Source: Leptospira saintgironsiae
GTDB taxonomy: Bacteria; Spirochaetota; Leptospiria; Leptospirales; Leptospiraceae
Direction: 5' to 3'
DNA length: 64,000 nt
NCBI RefSeq assembly: GCF_002811765.1
Contig: NZ_NPDR01000002.1
Location: 1-64,000 of the forward strand
Numbering within the stretch: the first letter of the stretch is position 1; every line of letters starts with the position of its first letter. This document shows, piece by piece, positions 58,497-64,000 of the stretch. A program made the position numbers and the translations under genes. The notes under the pieces were generated by a model. The model did no database searches and was not told the DNA's origin. It saw only the letters and a list, made by a program, of their open reading frames with translations.

Positions 58497-59516
58497 ATGG
58501 GTTCGAAATATACACGCATTCTTCTTTTTGTATTCGCTGCGGCGCCGATTTTTTTCACGGATAGGACTTACGCAGTTTCTCCGGACCAAACGAATCTCGC
58601 GATCCTGATTGATGAGAATAAGATAAATATAAAGTTTATCAATATCTGCGTGAGTAACCTCGCACCACCTTTAGAAGAGGGTGGAGGGCCTAAATCCCAG
58701 GCAGGAGTAGCAACTGCTGCAGAAAATGCCCAGTCTGGACAAACTGCAACTGCTAGCGGGCAAACTGAACTTTTCAAAAAGCTGAATACTATAGACAATT
58801 ATAAATCCTTCAAGAAGGCAAACCAAGCTGACTTCAATGGAAATATGTGGTATTTCCAAAGTAATTACAGTTTGTCTTATAAAAACCTGAAGTCCGCACA
58901 AGGGGAGATGAAAGATATCTTCCAAGTAGTTCACGAAAATTATATCAAAACTGCTCGTATCCTTTTAGAAGCTGCTTCTCCAATGATCATTCGTTCTAAC
59001 GATAAGATCGCACAACATTTATTGAAGCTTGGATTTAGAGATCTAAAATCCTCTGAAGATAATTTTACCACTGCTTATAATTCTTCTCCTTATCAATTCA
59101 GAGTGAAATTAGTACTTTTTGGAGAAGGGATCAAGGTCGCAAGAAGAGCCAGAAGATTTGCACTTCTCGCAATGATTGCTGCTAAAACCCCTAATGACGA
59201 TAAGCGTGAGTTCCAATTTGTGAACTTGGACGAGGTCAGAAACATTGCGGAGAAGGAAAATATCTCTGATTACGATCGTATTCGAAACACTCTCATAGAT
59301 TATATAGACAACGAATTACTTTCTCCAAAGATCGCACCTCCTGGAGAAGGAAAAGATAATCCAGTAGATCTACTCGAAATCCATGATGATAATTACAGCT
59401 TTATCACCAATGGAAGGGTTTCCTTTTTAGAAAAAAGTAATGAAGAGATCCGTGTAGACGATATCAATAAAAATGAAGCGTTACCTCCTGTTCCTGCACA
59501 AGGAGGGAGCAAATAA
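58497..59516 (+). CDS. exported protein of unknown function, first of a pair
   Basis: A 339-residue protein with a signal sequence (ILLFVFAAAPIFFTDRTYA) and a Gly/Ser/Ala-rich linker (residues ~55-90) before a helical domain (KSFKKANQADFNGNMWYFQSNYSLSYKNLKSAQ onward in pieces). Tyr/Phe/Asn-rich helices continue to residue ~250. No family recognised. Its stop overlaps the start of the next gene (TAATG), which encodes a small membrane protein with a related helical repeat, so the two probably form a complex. Confidence 0.65.
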   Translation: MGSKYTRILLFVFAAAPIFFTDRTYAVSPDQTNLAILIDENKINIKFINICVSNLAPPLEEGGGPKSQAGVATAAENAQSGQTATASGQTELFKKLNTIDNYKSFKKANQADFNGNMWYFQSNYSLSYKNLKSAQGEMKDIFQVVHENYIKTARILLEAASPMIIRSNDKIAQHLLKLGFRDLKSSEDNFTTAYNSSPYQFRVKLVLFGEGIKVARRARRFALLAMIAAKTPNDDKREFQFVNLDEVRNIAEKENISDYDRIRNTLIDYIDNELLSPKIAPPGEGKDNPVDLLEIHDDNYSFITNGRVSFLEKSNEEIRVDDINKNEALPPVPAQGGSK

Positions 59517-60172
59517 TGGATCTTCCTACTCCTGCCGAGATCATTTCTCTTAGAGTAAAGGGCGGCCGGTTTTGGAAATGGTTAGTAGTATTTTCACTAG
59601 TTGCTGTGACAATACTTGCCGGAAGGATCTATTCTTCGGGGTCCACACAAGGATTCAGAGAAAGAAAAAAATCAGTAGATTCGAAAGTTAGGATATTAAG
59701 AGAGATTGGAAGCTCATTCGAATCCTCTGAACTTAGAAAAGACTTACAAAAAATAGAAAATTATTCCGCAGATCTAAATTCAGCTTCCAAAGTAGGAAGT
59801 GTCCAGGAAAAAACGGACAGCCTAGCGTTACTCGAAAGAGCACTTCCGGATTCAATGAAACGTTGGTCCGAATTTGCAGAAACTTCTTCAGATAAACTAC
59901 TCCAGCATGTGGCGAAAGAATCCCGTTTTTTAAAAATGGAATCAGAAGATCACCATCCACTTACTGTAAAAGAAGAAGAAAGAGCCAATGATTATTTCAG
60001 AATGGCAAGAGAAGAGTGGCTTTCCGGAAATAAATTCCGCCGTGACGGAAATCATCTTTACGCATTAGTGTTATATAAAAGATCTTTAAAATACTCTCTA
60101 TCCAGCTTAAAAGTATCCAAACTTCCTTATCCAGAAGAATACAAAAAAGCAGCAGACCGTTTAGTTAAGTAA
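59516..60172 (+). CDS. membrane-anchored helical protein, second of a pair
   Basis: A 218-residue protein with one membrane helix (WLVVFSLVAVTILAGRIY, residues ~22-40) and a periplasmic coiled-coil-like domain (Lys/Glu/Ser-rich) ending in a short TPR-like unit, YFRMAREEWLSGNKFRRDG and LYALVLYKRSLKYS. No enzymatic motif seen. Translationally coupled to the preceding gene by TAATG. Confidence 0.65.
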   Translation: MDLPTPAEIISLRVKGGRFWKWLVVFSLVAVTILAGRIYSSGSTQGFRERKKSVDSKVRILREIGSSFESSELRKDLQKIENYSADLNSASKVGSVQEKTDSLALLERALPDSMKRWSEFAETSSDKLLQHVAKESRFLKMESEDHHPLTVKEEERANDYFRMAREEWLSGNKFRRDGNHLYALVLYKRSLKYSLSSLKVSKLPYPEEYKKAADRLVK

Positions 60173-60279
60173 TAGTCTAAGAGCGAAAAAACTATCCTCC
60201 GCGTACAAAAAAGTAGAGGAATTTTCTCGCTTAGGCTTCAAAAGAAGTCATTCTGGGGGAAATTATCCTCCTTCTCCCA

Positions 60280-61401
60280 ATGAGAATCGAAGTTCTATAT
60301 AAATTTTTTCTCTATAGTCCTGCCAGTCATTTACCAGTATGGGAAGAAGGAACAGGCTTACTAGGATTACTCCCTAAAGAAAGAGTTCTAATGGAACTTG
60401 CAGACCTAAGCGCTGCAGAAAGGGAATTCGAAAGGATTCCTGAAGATTTCTTGATCCGAGAAATTCCAGAAACCGTTCTAGCATTTTTCCAAAAACAAAG
60501 AACCATTCCAGTATTAGGTCCCTTTGGAGAAAAATTAGAAGATTGGGATAAACCTAGATTTCTATCAGAGCTTAGCAGATCTTCTTGGATGGCTAAGGAG
60601 ACAGAAAAACCAAAAGTTTCTCCACAAAAAACGGAAGAAGAAAAAGCAAAACAGAGCCAATGGTTTATGGAAGTGCTTCTCCAAAACTTTCCAGATGGAT
60701 TGATCGCAACAGATCTGGATGGGCATACAGTATTCTATAACGAGACATTCGAAAAAGACATATTGGTCAAAAAATGGTTTAGAGACAGCATTCTTCAGGC
60801 AGAAAAATTACTAAAAGAAATGTCCAAGGACCTACTTGGAAATTACCTCAAAACTCATGAGCTACGATTAGAAGAAGGTAGACTTTCTGTTCAGACATTT
60901 ATTCCGGACCTGGATTGTATCGTAAGAGTATCTATCCTAAAACAAAAAGGAAAGCCACTCGGTTACCTGTATCATTTCTCCCCGGCCTCTGCAAAACTAA
61001 ATAGCCAAGATGGGGAAGGGATGGAATTCCCTTCGGTAACCGAAGCATTCAACCAAAAACTTCCACTTGAAACAATGTTGAAAGAAGTGGAAGGCAGTTA
61101 TATTTATCATACACTCAAAAGAAACCAAGAGAATGTTTCCCATGCGGCCTTGGATCTGGGAGTGCCAAGAACCACTCTACAAAATAGAATTAAGTTTTTG
61201 GATTTAACCAGTAAGTTTAAATTGAATAAGGACCAGCCGATCCCTAGAAAGAAAACAGGCAAACAGAGTCCTACCAAAAAGACAGTTCCACAAACAAACA
61301 AACCTGCGGTTGCGGAAACCAAACCAAAACCGGCTTCTAAAAAAAAGCTGGTAAGCTCAAAGAAAAAATCTACGTCTAAAAAAAGGACAAAGCAAAAATA
61401 A
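60280..61401 (+). CDS. PAS/Fis-type DNA-binding regulator with lysine-rich tail
   Basis: A 373-residue protein. An unassigned N-terminal part (1-125) is followed by a PAS-like domain (LLQNFPDGLIATDLDGHTVFYNE, residues ~130-240) and a Fis-type helix-turn-helix (261-309: MLKEVEGSYIYHTLKRN, then ALDLGVPRTTLQNRIK). This HTH normally ends sigma54 activators, but no AAA+ ATPase domain is present. The last 51 residues (323-373) are a Lys/Ser/Thr/Pro-rich tail like those of histone H1-like proteins. It probably binds DNA as a sigma54-independent regulator or nucleoid-associated sensor. Confidence 0.75.
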   Translation: MRIEVLYKFFLYSPASHLPVWEEGTGLLGLLPKERVLMELADLSAAEREFERIPEDFLIREIPETVLAFFQKQRTIPVLGPFGEKLEDWDKPRFLSELSRSSWMAKETEKPKVSPQKTEEEKAKQSQWFMEVLLQNFPDGLIATDLDGHTVFYNETFEKDILVKKWFRDSILQAEKLLKEMSKDLLGNYLKTHELRLEEGRLSVQTFIPDLDCIVRVSILKQKGKPLGYLYHFSPASAKLNSQDGEGMEFPSVTEAFNQKLPLETMLKEVEGSYIYHTLKRNQENVSHAALDLGVPRTTLQNRIKFLDLTSKFKLNKDQPIPRKKTGKQSPTKKTVPQTNKPAVAETKPKPASKKKLVSSKKKSTSKKRTKQK

Positions 61402-61406
61402 AAGCC

Positions 61407-61434
61407 TTGACAGAGTTTGTAATCTGGAAATAGT
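61407..61434 (+). promoter_or_regulatory. candidate rho promoter
   Basis: A perfect TTGACA (61407) followed after 16 bp by AATAGT (61429). It would leave a leader of about 170 bases before rho, long enough for the autoregulation by premature termination known for rho in other bacteria. Confidence 0.4.
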
Positions 61435-61609
61435 CCACTTAAGAGCCGACCCTTTCCTCTCTTCCGAGCAGACGCTCGTTTGAAAAAATAAGGGATTCCC
61501 CGGTCGCTTAAAAAAAGAACCGACTACCCGGATCCTTCAAAACCCGCTCTTAATCGAATAAAAAATGAATACAGGAAGGTCTTCCTTCCAAATCCAATAA
61601 CGGTATTCC

Positions 61610-63034
61610 ATGGCTAACCCAAGACGAGACTCCAAGCCCCGAAACAACTATCAAAACAACAATAACGACGCACAAAACGACAATAACGAAGAAGAACCGA
61701 ATTTACCGGAAGATGATCCGGAAACAGCGGAGATTCGTTCTCGTAAAAGACGTCGTGGCTCTTACGAGGGGCCTACACCTGCTCCTATAGATCTAGTAGC
61801 ACTGAAAAAAACATCTATCGCAGAATTGATCGAAGTCGCTAAGAACCTTGGCGTAGAGAACACTGGCGGACTAAAAAAGCAAAACTTAATATTCGCCATC
61901 CTACAAGCCCAAGCAGAAAGAGAAGGCCAGGTCCATGCTGCAGGGGTAATGGAAAGATTACCTGATGGATATGGTTTCTTAAGATCTCCGGATTATAACT
62001 ATGTTCCAGGTCCGGACGATATTTATGTATCTCCTTCTCAGATCAAATTATTTGGACTAAGAACAGGAGACACAGTCGAAGGACAGATCCGTCCTCCGAA
62101 AGAATCCGAAAGATTCTTTGCGATGCTCCGTGTGGAAACCGTAAACGGATACACACCAGATGTAGCAAGCAAACGTGCGTTATTCGACAACTTAACTCCA
62201 CTTTATCCAAACGAAAGATTGAGGATGGAACATGATCCTTCTCAATTGGATACTCGGATCGTAGATCTGATGTGCCCGATCGGAAAAGGACAAAGAGCAC
62301 TTATCGTTGCGCCACCTCGAACAGGTAAAACAATCCTGATGCAAAACGTGGCAAACGCGATCACGAGCAACCACCCAGAAGTTACACTAATCGTACTACT
62401 CATTGACGAGCGTCCGGAAGAAGTAACAGACATGGCCCGTAACGTAAGGGGAGAAGTAGTAAGTTCCACATTCGACGAACCAGCTACCCGCCACGTACAA
62501 GTCGCGGAGATGGTGATCGAAAAGGCAAAACGCCTCGTGGAACACGGAAGAGATGTGGTCATTCTACTCGACTCAATCACTCGTCTTGCCCGCGCATACA
62601 ACCAGGTTATCCCTACATCCGGAAAAATACTCTCCGGTGGTGTGGACTCAAACGCACTTCACAAGCCGAAAAGATTCTTTGGAGCTGCCAGAAATATCGA
62701 AGAGGGTGGATCTCTCACGATCATCGCAACAGCACTTGTGGACACCGGATCTAAAATGGACGAGGTGATCTTCGAGGAGTTCAAAGGTACTGGTAATATG
62801 GAAATCCACCTGGATCGGAAACTCTCCGACAAGAGGATTTTCCCGGCTATCGATATCAATAAGTCAGGAACCAGAAAGGAAGAGCTTCTATTACCTAAGG
62901 AAACCCTCCAGAAGGTCTTTGTGCTCCGAAAAGTGCTTTCTCCCATGAGCATCACAGAAAGCATGGAATTATTACTCGAGAAGATGAGACAGTCTAAGAC
63001 TAACGAGAGCTTCTTGGGCAGTATGAACGCCTAA
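61610..63034 (+). CDS. rho: transcription termination factor Rho
   Basis: A 474-residue hexameric RNA helicase. Order: an Asn/Asp/Glu-rich then Arg-rich extension (residues 1-55, [18 protein letters not shown]), the Rho N-terminal helical domain ([20 protein letters not shown]), cold-shock RNA-binding domain ([25 protein letters not shown] in two pieces), Walker [22 protein letters not shown] and the R-loop region [15 protein letters not shown]. The extension is disordered by composition and not present in the enteric protein. Followed by rpmE after 24 bp. Confidence 0.96.
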   Translation: MANPRRDSKPRNNYQNNNNDAQNDNNEEEPNLPEDDPETAEIRSRKRRRGSYEGPTPAPIDLVALKKTSIAELIEVAKNLGVENTGGLKKQNLIFAILQAQAEREGQVHAAGVMERLPDGYGFLRSPDYNYVPGPDDIYVSPSQIKLFGLRTGDTVEGQIRPPKESERFFAMLRVETVNGYTPDVASKRALFDNLTPLYPNERLRMEHDPSQLDTRIVDLMCPIGKGQRALIVAPPRTGKTILMQNVANAITSNHPEVTLIVLLIDERPEEVTDMARNVRGEVVSSTFDEPATRHVQVAEMVIEKAKRLVEHGRDVVILLDSITRLARAYNQVIPTSGKILSGGVDSNALHKPKRFFGAARNIEEGGSLTIIATALVDTGSKMDEVIFEEFKGTGNMEIHLDRKLSDKRIFPAIDINKSGTRKEELLLPKETLQKVFVLRKVLSPMSITESMELLLEKMRQSKTNESFLGSMNA

Positions 63035-63058
63035 TAAGATTTTGGAAAAGGGGACAAC

Positions 63059-63259
63059 ATGAAAACAGACATCCATCCTAAATACGCTGACGCCAAAATT
63101 CGCTGTGCTTGTGGGGCGGTTTACGAGACTCGCACTACGGTCGGAGACATCCACGTAGAAATTTGCTCCAACTGTCACCCATACTTCACCGGAAAATCCA
63201 AAATTCTGGATACAACTGGTCGAGTAGACAAGTTCAAGAAAAAATACAAAATCTCCTAA
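63059..63259 (+). CDS. rpmE: ribosomal protein bL31, zinc-binding form
   Basis: A 66-residue protein of usual length. Cys16, Cys18, Cys36 and Cys39 make it the C+ (zinc-ribbon) type, used when zinc is sufficient; [16 protein letters not shown] and [12 protein letters not shown] are family signatures. The GGGGAC before ATG 63059 is the ribosome site. It lies 24 bp after rho. Confidence 0.97.
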   Translation: MKTDIHPKYADAKIRCACGAVYETRTTVGDIHVEICSNCHPYFTGKSKILDTTGRVDKFKKKYKIS

Positions 63260-63273
63260 TCGAGGTTTTCAGG

Positions 63274-63402
63274 CTCGGGGCGTCCCCTTTGCAAAGCCTT
63301 TCGGCTTCGCGAAGGTCGCGCTGCTCCGGGCTACACTTGCGTTTCGGTCCTCGATACATCTCGGACTGCTTCGCACCCTCCACATCGCTGACGCATCTCA
63401 AA
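63274..63402. repeat. GC-rich intergenic island (GGGGCGTCCCC family)
   Basis: CTCGGGGCGTCCCC, AAGCCTTTCGGCTT (hairpin), CTTCGCGAAG (palindrome) and CTCCGGGCTA follow each other, a clear compositional break between rpmE and the next gene. Its minus strand carries CCCGGAG ... GGGGACGCCCCGAG, the order seen at 44.6 kb. The remaining sequence to 63473 is ordinary. Confidence 0.6.
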
Positions 63403-63473
63403 AAAGAAATCTCCCTACTTAAAAGTGCTTTCCTACTTCATCAACCAAGTCTAACCTAAGAAAGGCAATTATC

Positions 63474-64000
63474 ATGTCAGTAATGGATTTTAACAGATAC
63501 AAAGAGATTAACGACCAAAGGTTGAACTATAGAGAAATGGAAGACGCAACCGTTGTTTCCAACTATAGAAACGTAGGTTGTGGAGACGGTTATCGTATCT
63601 ATCTCAAAATAGACGAGAAGAGAAAAGTAACAGACGCAAGTTATACTACCACTGGTTGTGGATTCGGTATTGTTGCACTTGCAATGGCCACAGAGATCGC
63701 TAAGGGAAAAACCATAGACGAGCTCAAAAATGTGACCACTGACGACGTCGAAAAACAATTCGAGTTTCCTGAACGTCGTAAAAATTATCCAGAGTCAGCA
63801 GTAGCAGCACTACAACAAGCAATCCATGATTATGAAACTGGAGCTGGAGTTCCGAAAGAAAGAAGGATCACCGCTGCAAAAGCAAAAGAAATACTCTCCC
63901 AAAACGGAACCCTAAAAGGAGAGGATCTATCTTCTATCATATTAGAAAAAGAAGATCTACATGGAGTCGATTTCTCTGGAGCAAATTTAAATAACGCATT
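63474..64000 (+). CDS. NifU/IscU-like scaffold with pentapeptide-like C-terminal region (3' end cut by window)
   Basis: Open from ATG 63474 (AGAAAGG ribosome site) to the window edge, 175 codons. Residues 1-120 resemble the IscU/NifU iron-sulfur scaffold: VGCGDGYRIYLKID with Cys36 and TGCGFGIVALAMATEIAKGK with Cys62. The third scaffold Cys, expected in the last helix, is replaced: NYPESAVAALQQAI (residues ~105-117) has Glu-Ser there. From residue ~146 the sequence becomes leucine-spaced (GEDLSSIILEKEDLHGVDFSGANLNNA), the A(N/D)LXX pattern of pentapeptide repeats. A fusion of scaffold-like and pentapeptide-like parts is unusual. Confidence 0.72.
   Translation, partial: MSVMDFNRYKEINDQRLNYREMEDATVVSNYRNVGCGDGYRIYLKIDEKRKVTDASYTTTGCGFGIVALAMATEIAKGKTIDELKNVTTDDVEKQFEFPERRKNYPESAVAALQQAIHDYETGAGVPKERRITAAKAKEILSQNGTLKGEDLSSIILEKEDLHGVDFSGANLNNA

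Noticed and set aside
63109..63459. 116-codon open frame overlapping rpmE and the GC-rich island
   Set aside because: It is out of frame with rpmE and continues through the repeat island; a shadow frame.

Overview
The window most resembles a chromosomal segment of a spirochaete of the genus Leptospira, outside any obvious prophage or island. The reasons are a double-membrane gene set with LpxB/LpxI, many short lipoproteins with loose spirochaetal lipoboxes, LL-diaminopimelate aminotransferase (DapL), AT-leaning coding sequence, and intergenic palindromes and GC-rich islands that I recall from leptospiral genomes. Genus is an inference from content; species cannot be assigned. No rRNA, tRNA, CRISPR array, transposase or phage gene was seen.

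Layout. 1-1.7 kb: a sulfur operon (rhodanese, then a YeeE/YedE transporter cut by the window edge). 1.7-6.9 kb: an SGNH-like/MBOAT acyl-transfer pair, then a DinB-like protein, an ATP-grasp enzyme and a membrane adenylate cyclase in overlapping frames. 7-13.2 kb: pstSCAB and a phosphate-selective-type porin with a lipoprotein. 13.3-23.5 kb: an MFS transporter, exbB-exbD-exbD-tonB, a TonB-dependent receptor, a small lipoprotein, a large beta-helix-type lipoprotein and a small membrane protein. 23.6-25.3 kb: a GGDEF/EAL gene broken by one frameshift. 25.7-31.3 kb: alkane monooxygenase, then a NUDIX/MFS/aminopeptidase N operon on the other strand. 31.4-36.8 kb: UvrD-type helicase, a lipoprotein and an AsmA-like protein. 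44.3-36.8 kb (minus): a tightly packed seven-gene unit sucC-sucD-tolC-SH3-fmdB-lpxI-lpxB. 44.8-52.6 kb: a rhodanese-fold lipoprotein, DoxX, DUF819, RuvA, a beta-barrel protein, an MBL hydrolase and a desaturase. 52.6-64 kb (plus): an RND pump, pyrB, DUF2203, dapL, two unknown membrane proteins, a PAS/Fis-type regulator, rho, rpmE and a NifU-like scaffold cut by the window edge.

Main observation. Arrays of a 7-base half-site, roughly (A/G)TTAC(A/G)N on the plus strand (NYGTAAY on the coding strand), repeated in register every 11 bp, lie upstream of pstS, the porin, exbB and the beta-helix lipoprotein; a weaker pair lies upstream of the 102-residue membrane protein. Two 7-mers on an 11-bp pitch is the architecture of a PhoB (Pho) box. 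All these genes read on the minus strand within 17 kb. The proposal is that the region is one phosphate-starvation regulon in which a dedicated TonB/ExbBD engine, a TonB-dependent receptor and a surface beta-helix lipoprotein work with an OprP-like porin and the Pst ABC transporter. No phoB, phoR or phoU is in the window, so the regulator is inferred.
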